Shown one piece after another: positions 1-6,863 of a DNA stretch of 20,472 nt. The position numbers were made by a program, and so were the translations under genes. Under the pieces are notes generated by a model, which was given only the letters and a program-made list of their open reading frames with translations, did no database searches and was not told the DNA's origin. Positions within the stretch are counted from its first letter, which is position 1, and each line of letters opens with the position of its first letter. The DNA is taken from positions 1 through 20,472 of the forward strand of contig JAEYPG010000352.1 of assembly GCA_023410975.1 (NCBI GenBank). The letters are read 5' to 3'. Source of the DNA: Pseudomonadota bacterium. GTDB taxonomy: Bacteria; Pseudomonadota; Gammaproteobacteria; Burkholderiales; Burkholderiaceae_C.

Positions 1-988
1 AGGCGCCCTGGATGCGGCGGGTCTCGCGCACGCCGATCTGGAACGGGCTGGAGACCACGTAGCAGTGCTCGAAGCCCGGCACGTACTGGCGCAGGAAGCG
101 CACGCCCTCCAGGATCTGCCGCTGCCCTTCGATCTCAGCGCGCGTGAGCTGGTCGGGATCGGTGGCGTCGATGCCGTGCACCCGCGTGATGTTGATGGTG
201 ACCTCGCGGCGCCCGGGCAGCGGGTTGAAGCCCATGTCCTCGCGCGGGATGGTGTAGTCGCCCGCGGCGCGCGCCTTGCGGATGAGGCTGCGAAAGCCCG
301 CCACGCCCACGCCCGGCTTGCTGCGGAACGCCGCCACGCTGTACTCGTTGCCGACGTATCCTGGGGGCGTTTCGAAGTCTTCCGGATGCGCCTCCAGGTA
401 GGCCCAGGTGCGCTCCAGCTCCACGCCGCCGACGCGGAAGATCGCCGACACCGGCTGCACCTTGGCGTCGCCCTCGCGCCCGAAGACGAAACGCGCGCCA
501 GCCGCGGCAGCCAGGTCGGCGTCGCCCGTGCAGTCCACGAAGCAGCGCGCCGGCACGATCTCCAGCCCCGCCTTGTTGGCCAGCCGCACGGCCTGGATCT
601 GGTTTGCGTCCACCAGCGCGTCCACCAGGAAGCTGTGCAGCAGCACGTGCAGTCCCGAGGTGCGCACCATCTCCATCAGGCACAGCTTCAAGGCTTCCGG
701 GTCCTGGCCCATGACGGAACCGTGGCGCGGATGCGCGGACACGGTAGTGGCGCCTTCCATGGCGCGCGCTCGCTCGATGAGCTCCTGGCCGATGCCGCCC
801 AGTGCCACGCGTCCCGCGCCGTCGTGGACGCCCTTCATCGACATGCCCAGCGCCAGTACGCCGCCCAGGCTGCCGTACTGCTCCACCAGCAGCGTGCGCG
901 CGCCGGTGCGCGCCGCAGCGATCCCCGCGATGGCGCCCGCGGTGCCACCCCCCACCACGACCACGTCGTAGCCCTGTCGAAGTCTCAC
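1..988 (-). CDS. FAD-dependent oxidoreductase (FAD_oxidored family), 3' end outside window
   Basis: The reading frame is open from a GTG at 988 down to the window edge, giving about 329 residues; the C-terminus is missing. The N-terminus has a Rossmann dinucleotide fold with VGGGTAG (residues 12-18) and an acidic residue ending the second strand (LLVEQYG, E36), followed by SLGG. A CTGDADLAAAAG stretch near residue 155-165 matches the second FAD-contact motif of this family. GTG is chosen because AGGAG lies 7 nt upstream and the FAD motif starts about 10 residues in. Family members are flavin oxidoreductases or dehydrogenases with mostly unknown substrates, often beside transport or catabolic genes. 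It is divergent from the IclR gene with an 83-bp gap, so IclR control is a reasonable inference. The substrate cannot be predicted. Confidence 0.85.
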   Translation of the reverse strand, partial: MRLRQGYDVVVVGGGTAGAIAGIAAARTGARTLLVEQYGSLGGVLALGMSMKGVHDGAGRVALGGIGQELIERARAMEGATTVSAHPRHGSVMGQDPEALKLCLMEMVRTSGLHVLLHSFLVDALVDANQIQAVRLANKAGLEIVPARCFVDCTGDADLAAAAGARFVFGREGDAKVQPVSAIFRVGGVELERTWAYLEAHPEDFETPPGYVGNEYSVAAFRSKPGVGVAGFRSLIRKARAAGDYTIPREDMGFNPLPGRREVTINITRVHGIDATDPDQLTRAEIEGQRQILEGVRFLRQYVPGFEHCYVVSSPFQIGVRETRRIQGA

Positions 989-1062
989 GTCCTGCTCCTG
1001 AAACGACCTGCGGCCAAGGCTAGGGGCAAGGGGACAGCGGCGGGTGAGAAACCGCCAATTCA

Positions 1063-1077
1063 TTCCACAATATGGAC
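1063..1077. promoter_or_regulatory. Imperfect palindrome over the IclR start codon, candidate operator
   Basis: TTCCA-N5-TGGAC spans the ATG of the IclR gene (1072-1074). The arms match at four of five positions. IclR-family repressors often bind short inverted repeats of this kind, and the position would block both the regulator's own expression and possibly the divergent oxidoreductase. This is inferred from symmetry and position only; a single copy was seen. Confidence 0.35.
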
Positions 1078-1881
1078 ATGCCGAGCAATGCAGCAGAACC
1101 CCTCCAGGGCACGCAGGGAGCACAGAGCCTGCGCCGCGCAGTGGCCGTGCTGCGCGCGCTGGCTGCGGCCCAGGACCGGGGCGCAAGCCTGGCCGACGTC
1201 GCGGCCCAGTGCGGCCTGACACGGCCCACGGCGCACCGGCTGCTGCAGGTGCTCGTGGAGGAGGGGCTGGCCGAGCGCTCGCCGCGCGGCACGCGCTACC
1301 TCATCGGGCGCGATGCCACGCTGCTGGGCATGGCGCGCGCCTCGCCGTTTCCGATCCGCGCCGTGGCCGAGCCGTTCCTGCGCCGGGTGTGCGAGGCCAC
1401 CGGTGACTCGACGGTGCTCACGCTGCGCAGCGGCCCTGATTCCATCTGCGTGGACCGGCGAACGGGCAGCTACCCGATCCAGGTCATGGCGGTGGCCACG
1501 GGCGCGCGGCTGCCGCTGGGCGTGGGGGTCGGGGGCCTGACCATCCTGGCGTTCCTGCCTGACGCGGAGATCGCTCAGCTGCTGCAGCGCAACGAGCGCC
1601 GGCTCTCGCGCTACCGGCTCACGGCCGCCGCGCTGCTGGGGCGCGTGCGCGAAGTGCGCGAGCGCCGCTACGCGTTCACGGAAACCGGCGTGATCCCGGG
1701 CACGCACGTGCTGGCCGTGCCGGTCTTCGGCGAGGACGCCCGGCCCGTGGCCTCGCTGAGCATCAACGCCATGGCGCAGCGGCTGCCGAGGCGCCGTGCG
1801 CAGCAGCTGGTGCCGCTGCTGATGGAGCAGGCCGAAGGCATCGCGCGGGAGCATGCGCAGCTCGCCGGCTCCAAAGGCTGA
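1072..1881 (+). CDS. IclR-family transcriptional regulator
   Basis: A 269-residue protein of normal IclR length. Residues about 15-75 form the winged helix-turn-helix (SLRRAVAVLRALAAA, then LADVAAQCGLTRPTAHRLLQ with the recognition helix, then a short wing ending in YLIGRD). Residues about 100-260 match the IclR effector-binding domain, including PFLRRVCEATGDSTVLTL, VATGARLPLGVGVGG and the late TGVIPGTHVLAVPVF stretch. It probably senses a small organic acid and controls the divergent FAD oxidoreductase. No clear Shine-Dalgarno precedes the ATG at 1072; a second in-frame ATG lies at 1078. The effector is unknown. Confidence 0.93.
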   Translation: MDMPSNAAEPLQGTQGAQSLRRAVAVLRALAAAQDRGASLADVAAQCGLTRPTAHRLLQVLVEEGLAERSPRGTRYLIGRDATLLGMARASPFPIRAVAEPFLRRVCEATGDSTVLTLRSGPDSICVDRRTGSYPIQVMAVATGARLPLGVGVGGLTILAFLPDAEIAQLLQRNERRLSRYRLTAAALLGRVREVRERRYAFTETGVIPGTHVLAVPVFGEDARPVASLSINAMAQRLPRRRAQQLVPLLMEQAEGIAREHAQLAGSKG

Positions 1882-2230
1882 AGGCCCATTTCACCACCGG
1901 GCCGTGGATCTGGGTGCCGGTGCAACCAAATCCCACCCACGGGTACAGCCGCACGGCTGCAGCGGCATGGATGAAGCGCGTCCAGCAACGGCCACTACAG
2001 CCAGGATGCGACGCTGGTGGATGTCCTGCATCACTGGTGCGACGCTCTGGCGGTGGAGCCTGGCACTGATGCCGTCGTCGTCGGGCCCCGTCCTGCACGT
2101 AACGCCGGGTCGCCACGAGACTTTCCTGTGGAAGCGCATGCCGGGCATCGTGCCGGTGCGCAAGCCTTCCTTTTGCCCCTGCAGCGCGCGAATATATGAC
2201 GATCATCATATTCGGCGCTACACTGCCGCC
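1882..2230. other. 349-bp region without a recognisable gene
   Basis: It lies between the IclR stop and the TetR start. Short open frames exist on both strands, but none gives a recognisable protein motif or has a convincing ribosome binding site. The right end carries the TetR operator-like palindrome. It may be a decayed gene, but I cannot name one. Confidence 0.5.
2194..2211. promoter_or_regulatory. TetR operator-like palindrome, copy 1
   Basis: An 18-bp near-perfect palindrome, ATAT-GA-C-GATC-A-TC-ATAT, in which only one symmetric pair is mismatched. It is 19 bp before the TetR ATG. Seventeen bases (2194-2210) recur exactly at 2886-2902 before the dehydrogenase. The AT-rich composition stands out from the GC-rich surroundings. 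It is most likely the binding site of the adjacent TetR protein, serving autoregulation. Confidence 0.75.
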
Positions 2231-2824
2231 ATGGACCGCCAACCTAGCCGCAAGGAACTGACCCACGAACGCATTGTCGAGACGGCCGCGCGCGCCATCC
2301 GCCGCGCCGGTTTCCAGGGCGTGGGCGTGGCCGACATCATGAGGGAGGCCGGCTTGACGCACGGCGGCTTCTACGCGCACTTCGACTCGCGCGACGCGCT
2401 GTTGGTGGAGGCGCTGGAGCATGCCGGTCGCGACAGCGCGGCGCGCATCGCCAAAGCCACGGCGCCACGCCGCTCGCGCGGCGCCAGCCCGCTGCGCGCG
2501 CTGGTGGAGAGCTACCTGTCCGAAGCGCACCTGCGCGCTGTCGACGAGGGCTGCCCGGTGGCCGCGCTGGCCAGCGAGATGCCGCACCAGGCGCCACAGG
2601 TCCGCGAGGCCGCGGCTCAACGCGTGCACGCCTTCATCGCCCTGGTGCAGCAGGCACTGCCCGCGACGGCGCTCAAGGGCAGTGCCGAGGCCGTTGCCAG
2701 CCAGATGGTCGGCGCGCTGCAGCTCGCGCGCGCCCTGGGCGACAACGCGCAGGGCAAGGCCCTGCTGTCGCGCACCCGCCAGGCGCTGCTGGCCCAGTTC
2801 GACGCCACCGCGGCCAGTGGCTGA
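2231..2824 (+). CDS. TetR/AcrR-family transcriptional repressor
   Basis: A 197-residue protein, typical for the family. Residues about 12-62 are the TetR DNA-binding domain (ERIVETAARAIRRAGF, VADIMREAGLTHGGFYAHF, then DSRDALLVEAL). The rest is a helical ligand-binding domain, including CPVAALASEMPHQ, a feature of the TetR group often found beside short-chain dehydrogenases. The ATG at 2231 is chosen because it places the helix-turn-helix at the normal distance and follows the operator-like site; longer upstream reading gives no family sequence. Two copies of the same palindrome, before this gene and before the next, imply that it represses itself and the dehydrogenase-exporter pair. The inducer is unknown. 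Confidence 0.93.
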   Translation: MDRQPSRKELTHERIVETAARAIRRAGFQGVGVADIMREAGLTHGGFYAHFDSRDALLVEALEHAGRDSAARIAKATAPRRSRGASPLRALVESYLSEAHLRAVDEGCPVAALASEMPHQAPQVREAAAQRVHAFIALVQQALPATALKGSAEAVASQMVGALQLARALGDNAQGKALLSRTRQALLAQFDATAASG

Positions 2825-2885
2825 CGCCATGAGCTGAAACCCCCTCCCGCCACCGCAGCCGGTGGTACCCACCGGCCGCCCTTGA

Positions 2886-2903
2886 ATATGACGATCATCA
2901 TAC
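2886..2903. promoter_or_regulatory. TetR operator-like palindrome, copy 2
   Basis: Seventeen bases are identical to 2194-2210, with one base changed at the right end of the palindrome. It sits 39 bp before the dehydrogenase start in the 118-bp gap after the TetR gene. This suggests that the dehydrogenase-exporter unit has its own promoter, repressed by the upstream TetR protein. Confidence 0.75.
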
Positions 2904-2942
2904 TCATGGGCCATTCCTTTCCTCCCCTCCCAAGGACCTGCC

Positions 2943-3647
2943 ATGAAGCTCGACAACGCCACCGTCCTCATCACCGGCGCCAACCGCGGCCTGGGCCTCG
3001 CGTTCGCCCGGCATGCGCTCGCGCGCGGTGCACGCCGCGTGCTTGCCGGCGCCCGCGACCCGCACAGCGTGACGCTGCCCGGCGTCGAGCCCGTGCGGCT
3101 GGACGTGACGCGGCCCGAGGACGTGGCCGCCGCGGCGCAGCGGCACGGCGACGTCACGCTGCTGATCAACAACGCCGGCATCGCCGAGCTCGGGACGTTC
3201 CTGGCCGAGGGCAGCGAGGCGTCGGCACGCCGGCAGATGGAAGTCAACTACTTCGGTCCGCTGCAGCTGAGCCGGGCCTTCGCGCCGGTGCTGGCGGCGG
3301 CCCACGGGGGCGGCGCGCTGCTCAACGTGCTGTCCGTGGCCAGCTGGGTGCACGGCATGGACCTGGCTGTCTACGGCGCGACCAAGGCCGCGGCATGGGC
3401 GCTGACCAACGGCCTGCGCCACGAGCTGCGCGCGCAAGGCACGCAGGTGCTCGGGCTGCACATGGGCTTTGTAGACACCGACATGACCCAGGCCATCGAT
3501 GCCCCGAAGTCCAGCGCCGACGACATCGTGCGCCGCGCCTTCGATGCCCTGGAGGCCGGCGCCGAAGAGGTGCTGGCTGACGACCTCACGCGCGCGGTCA
3601 AGCAGGGGCTCTCGGCCGAGCCCGGCATCTACCTGCAGCCGCGCTGA
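2943..3647 (+). CDS. Short-chain dehydrogenase/reductase (SDR)
   Basis: A 234-residue classical SDR. The cofactor motif TGANRGLG is at residues 11-18 and NNAG at 76-79. The likely catalytic set is N102, S131, Y144 and K148 (YGATK). An Arg rather than Asp after the second strand region (GARDP) would favour NADPH, but this is a weak indicator. An AAGGA Shine-Dalgarno precedes the ATG at 2943. It is followed after 41 bp by an MFS exporter and is preceded by a TetR-type operator. It may modify a toxic carbonyl or alcohol compound that the exporter removes, but the substrate is unknown. Confidence 0.92.
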   Translation: MKLDNATVLITGANRGLGLAFARHALARGARRVLAGARDPHSVTLPGVEPVRLDVTRPEDVAAAAQRHGDVTLLINNAGIAELGTFLAEGSEASARRQMEVNYFGPLQLSRAFAPVLAAAHGGGALLNVLSVASWVHGMDLAVYGATKAAAWALTNGLRHELRAQGTQVLGLHMGFVDTDMTQAIDAPKSSADDIVRRAFDALEAGAEEVLADDLTRAVKQGLSAEPGIYLQPR

Positions 3648-3688
3648 GGCGCCCGCGCCTGCGCCATCCAGCTGCTCGAAGGATCGCC

Positions 3689-5113
3689 ATGACGGCCCGT
3701 ACCCAGTCCGCCCCGCTTGTCCACCCACCCCCGGCCACCCGCGCCGCGGCACCCTGGCCGGTGTTCTGGGTGGCGAGCATCGCCGTGTTCCTGGTGTCGC
3801 TGGACACCACCATGCTCTTTGCGGCCTTCCCGGCGCTGCGCGCGGCCTTTGCCGGCGCCTCGCCGGCCAAGCTGTCGTGGGTGCTCAACGCCTACACCGT
3901 CGTCTTCGCCGCCATGCTGATCCCGGCCGGCGGCCTGGCCGACGCGCACGGGCGCAAGCGCGTCTTCATGCTCGGCGTCACGCTGTTCCTGGCCGCCTCG
4001 GCGGCGTGCGGCCTGGCCACCGGCGTGTGGTGGCTGGTGGCCGCGCGGGTGCTGCAGGCGGTGGGCGCGGCGCTGCTCACGCCCGCGTCGCTGTCCATCG
4101 TGCTGGCGGCCTTCCCGCAGGAGCGGCGCGCCGTGGTGGTGAGCCTGTGGGGCGCGGTGGGCGCGCTGGCGGCGGCCGTGGGTCCGAGCCTGGGCTCCTT
4201 CGTCATCGACAGCGTGGGCTGGCCCTGCGCCTTCTACCTGAACCTGCCGCTGGGCGCGCTGGCGCTGTGGCGTGGCGCCCGGCTTATCGTGGAGTCGCCG
4301 CGCCGGCCGGGGCAGCAGCGGCTGGACGGCGTGGGCATGGCGCTGCTGATCGTGGCCGTCGGCGCCGTGGCGCTGGGCATCGTGCAGGCCGACGCGCCCA
4401 CGTGGAGCCACGCCGACGTGGCGGCGGCCATCGGCTTGGGGCTGGCGTCGCTGGCGGGCTTCGTGGCCTGGGCGCGCCGCACACCGGCGCCGCTGGTGGA
4501 CCTGGCGCTCTTCCACCACCGCACCTACCGCTGGGTCAACGTGGCGACGCTGGCCTTCGGCGCGGCCTTCGCGATGATGTTCTTCGGGGTGTTCTTCTAC
4601 CTCACGGCGTTGTGGCACTACCCGCTGCCGCGTGCGGGGCTGGCCATCACGCCGGGGCCGCTGCTGGTGATGCCCACGGCCATCGTCACCGGGCGGCTGG
4701 CCGCGCGGCTGGGCCACCGGCTCTTCCTGGTGGGCGGCGCACTGCTCTACGCGCTCAGTGGCGCATGGTTCCTCACGGTGCCGGGCCTGGAGCCGGCGTA
4801 CCTCGCGCAATGGCTGCCGGGGCTGCTGCTCAGCGGCCTGGGCGTCGGCATGGTGCTGCCCTCGCTCACGGCTGCCGCGGTGAGCCGGCTGCCCAGCGGT
4901 CACTACGCCGTGGGCAACGCGGTGAACCAGGCCACGCGGCAGATCGGCTCCGTGATCGGCGTGGCACTCACGGTGCTGCTGGTGGGTCACGCCGGGGTGC
5001 AGCGCGGCGACTTCTCGGGGCTGTACGTCCTGCACATCCTGCTGGCGCTGGTGACAGCGGCCTGCTGCCTGGCCGTGGACACCCGACCCGCCGCGACGGC
5101 CGTGGCGGGTTGA
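3689..5113 (+). CDS. MFS transporter, DHA2 (EmrB/QacA-like) family
   Basis: A 474-residue, very hydrophobic inner-membrane protein, a length that suits the 14-helix DHA2 group. Visible motifs are LDTTML near residue 38 in the first helix, motif A GGLADAHGRKR (81-91) between helices 2 and 3, and the antiporter motif C region GAVGALAAAVGPSLG (155-169) in helix 5. Such proteins export drugs or metabolites by proton antiport. A GAAGGA ribosome binding site precedes the ATG. It is 41 bp after the dehydrogenase and probably co-transcribed under TetR control. There is no membrane-fusion or outer-membrane partner nearby, so export would be to the periplasm. Confidence 0.93.
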   Translation: MTARTQSAPLVHPPPATRAAAPWPVFWVASIAVFLVSLDTTMLFAAFPALRAAFAGASPAKLSWVLNAYTVVFAAMLIPAGGLADAHGRKRVFMLGVTLFLAASAACGLATGVWWLVAARVLQAVGAALLTPASLSIVLAAFPQERRAVVVSLWGAVGALAAAVGPSLGSFVIDSVGWPCAFYLNLPLGALALWRGARLIVESPRRPGQQRLDGVGMALLIVAVGAVALGIVQADAPTWSHADVAAAIGLGLASLAGFVAWARRTPAPLVDLALFHHRTYRWVNVATLAFGAAFAMMFFGVFFYLTALWHYPLPRAGLAITPGPLLVMPTAIVTGRLAARLGHRLFLVGGALLYALSGAWFLTVPGLEPAYLAQWLPGLLLSGLGVGMVLPSLTAAAVSRLPSGHYAVGNAVNQATRQIGSVIGVALTVLLVGHAGVQRGDFSGLYVLHILLALVTAACCLAVDTRPAATAVAG

Positions 5114-5186
5114 GAAGTCGCGCAGCGGGGCGCCTGCTGTGCAAAGCGGGCAAGGATTTCGACTTCGTGACGCCGGACCGGCTGGC

Positions 5187-5633
5187 TTACTCCCGCGCCC
5201 GGTTCATCTGCATGGAAAACGTGAACCGGTCGGCCGGGTGGATCGAGACCGATATCTCGAACGGCACATCCGACGAACCCAGGTAGCGGCGCACGATCTT
5301 CAGGGCCGGGGAACCGGCCTCGGCGACCAGCGGCTCGCTCAATGCCTTTGACAGGCTGACCGCATTGACCTCCTGCTGCACGCAGGCGATGCGACGGCCA
5401 TAGCGCTTCTCGATCAGCGAGCTGATGAGCTCCTGCGGCGACTCGCGCACCAGCGCCGGAACCTCGGTGTAGGAGGCGTCGATGTAGACGTCGGTCCAGC
5501 CAATGGGGCGGCTCTTCTTGCCGCCGTCCATGCGCAAGCTGCTGATGCGCAGCCAGCGCGTGCCGCCCGGGCAGCCCAGCTCCTTGGCCAGCGCCAGTTC
5601 GTCCACGGTGGCAATGGACTGCGTGAAGCCCGG
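5187..5633 (-). pseudogene. Truncated GntR-family (HutC/UTRA) regulator: DNA-binding domain lost
   Basis: The minus-strand frame ending in TAA at 5187 reads as the UTRA ligand-binding domain of a GntR/HutC regulator. Recognisable parts are GFTQSIATVDEL, CPGGTRWLRISSLR, RPIGWTDVYIDASY, SLIEKRYGRRIA, AGSPALKIVRRYLG and FEISVSIHPADRFTFS. The winged-helix N-terminus of about 80 residues is absent: upstream of about 5633 the opposite strand encodes the end of a lyase. The spacing between VDEL and ALAKELGCP also looks about 20 residues shorter than usual, which suggests a second, in-frame deletion. An open frame runs to a start at 5690, but its first ~20 residues are antisense to the lyase remnant. 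Almost certainly non-functional as a DNA-binding regulator. Confidence 0.8.
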
Positions 5634-5640
5634 CGACGGC

Positions 5641-5757
5641 CGGGACGCCTTCGACCGTGCCGCCATCGACCGCCTGACCGACCCGGCCAACTACCTGGGC
5701 CTGGCGCCGCAGATGGTGGACCGCGCGCTGGCGCTGTCCGCGAAGACCGCTGCCTGA
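5641..5757 (+). pseudogene. C-terminal fragment of an aspartase/3-carboxymuconate cycloisomerase-type lyase
   Basis: The last 38 codons before the TGA at 5755 read FDRAAIDRLTDPANYLG then LAPQMVDRALA. This is the characteristic C-terminal end of 3-carboxy-cis,cis-muconate cycloisomerase-like members of the fumarase/aspartase lyase superfamily. Everything upstream is missing and is replaced by sequence antisense to the GntR remnant. The fragment lies 125 bp before the binding-protein gene and in the same direction, so the ancestral operon was probably lyase, binding protein, fumarase. The exact lyase type cannot be told from this fragment. Confidence 0.7.
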
Positions 5758-5840
5758 AGCCGATTCAGGTTCCACCCGGCTGGCGGCTGCGGCCCGGTCC
5801 GCTCAAACGCCTGCACCCGCTGCGCTCTAGCCACACGGCA

Positions 5841-5857
5841 GGGGCCGCAGCGGCCCC
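5841..5857. other. GC-only hairpin in the leader of the binding-protein gene
   Basis: GGGGCCGC-A-GCGGCCCC is a perfect 8-bp inverted repeat with a one-base centre, 25 bp before the ATG at 5883. No T-run follows on either strand, so it is not a standard intrinsic terminator. It may cap the upstream transcript or affect leader structure. Confidence 0.4.
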
Positions 5858-5882
5858 CATGCCCCCGTTGAGGAGACAACCC

Positions 5883-6857
5883 ATGAAGACCTTCAAGCTC
5901 GCCTGTGCCGCCGTCGCGCTGCTGGGCACGCCGCTGGCACAGGCACAGGCCTGGCCTGCCAAGCCGCTAACCTGGATCGTGCCTTTCGCTGCCGGCGGTC
6001 CCACCGACGCCATGGCGCGCGACATCGCCGACAAGGTGACGAAGCACATCGGCCAGCAGATCATCATCGAGAACGTCGGCGGCGCCGGCGGCACCATCGG
6101 CGCAGGCAAGGCGGCCAAGGCCGCGCCCGATGGCTACACCTTCCTGGTCGGGCACCTGGGCTACATGGGCGCCGCGCCCGCGCTGTACAAGAAGCTCACC
6201 TATGACCCGGTCAAGAGCTTCGATCCGGTGTTCCGCTTCCCCGACACGCCGCTGGTGCTGCTGGTACCCAAGTCCTCTCCCTACAAGACGGCGGCGGAGC
6301 TCATCGCGGCGGCCAAGGCCAAGCCGGGCAAGCTCAACTTCGGCAATGCCGGCGTGGGATCGAGCTCGCACCTGGTGGCCGCGCTGTTCGAGTCCAAGGC
6401 CGGCATCGACGTCACGCCGGTGCCTTACAAGGGCGTGGCGCCGGCGATGAACGACCTGATCGCCGGCCAGGTGGACGCCATGTTCGACCAGACCAACACG
6501 GCGCTACCGCAAGTGGCCGGCGGGCGGCTCAACGCCATCGCGCTGACTTCACCCACGCCCATGCCGCAATACCCGGGCGTGCCCACGCTCACCGAGAGGA
6601 CGCTGCCCGGCTTCGAGGCCTCGACGTGGTACGGCCTGTACGCGCCCAAGGGCACGGCCAAGGACGTGGTGAGCAAGCTGCACCAGGCCTACATGAAGGC
6701 ATTGGGCGACAAGGAATGGACGAGGAAGATGGCCGACCAGGGCATCAAGCTGTTGCCCGAGGCGCAGTACGCGCCGGAGGCTTTCGCCCAGCACACGGCA
6801 GCCGAGGTGGAGCGCTGGCGCAAGGTCGCCGCCGACGCCAACATCCAGCCGGACTGA
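5883..6857 (+). CDS. Bug/TctC-type tripartite tricarboxylate transporter substrate-binding protein
   Basis: A 324-residue periplasmic binding protein. The N-terminus is a Sec signal peptide (MKTFKLACAAVALLG, ending AQAQA at about 23). The mature part has the family hallmarks: WPAKPLTWIVPFAAGGPTD, VENVGGAGGTIGA-like ligand loop near residue 60-75, PDGYTFLVG, VPYKGVAPAMNDLIAGQVD and YGLYAPKGT. The start at 5883 follows GAGGAGA. These proteins bind organic anions for TctA/TctB or act as orphan sensors; no TctA/TctB genes are in the window. The fumarase-like gene starts 6 bp after its stop, so uptake and hydration/dehydration of a dicarboxylate-type ligand is a reasonable inference. Confidence 0.93.
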   Translation: MKTFKLACAAVALLGTPLAQAQAWPAKPLTWIVPFAAGGPTDAMARDIADKVTKHIGQQIIIENVGGAGGTIGAGKAAKAAPDGYTFLVGHLGYMGAAPALYKKLTYDPVKSFDPVFRFPDTPLVLLVPKSSPYKTAAELIAAAKAKPGKLNFGNAGVGSSSHLVAALFESKAGIDVTPVPYKGVAPAMNDLIAGQVDAMFDQTNTALPQVAGGRLNAIALTSPTPMPQYPGVPTLTERTLPGFEASTWYGLYAPKGTAKDVVSKLHQAYMKALGDKEWTRKMADQGIKLLPEAQYAPEAFAQHTAAEVERWRKVAADANIQPD

Positions 6858-6863
6858 TGCGCC

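Noticed and set aside
1763..3247. 494-codon minus-strand open frame across the IclR end, TetR and SDR genes
   Set aside because: It crosses two recognised plus-strand genes and their operators, has low-complexity composition and no ribosome binding site or domain signal.
3499..5286. Very long open frame (595 codons) on the plus strand and a 468-codon one on the minus strand (3629-5035) over the exporter region
   Set aside because: Both are out-of-frame or antisense readings of the MFS gene, dominated by Arg, Gly, Ala and His as expected from GC-rich codon shadows, with no family motifs.
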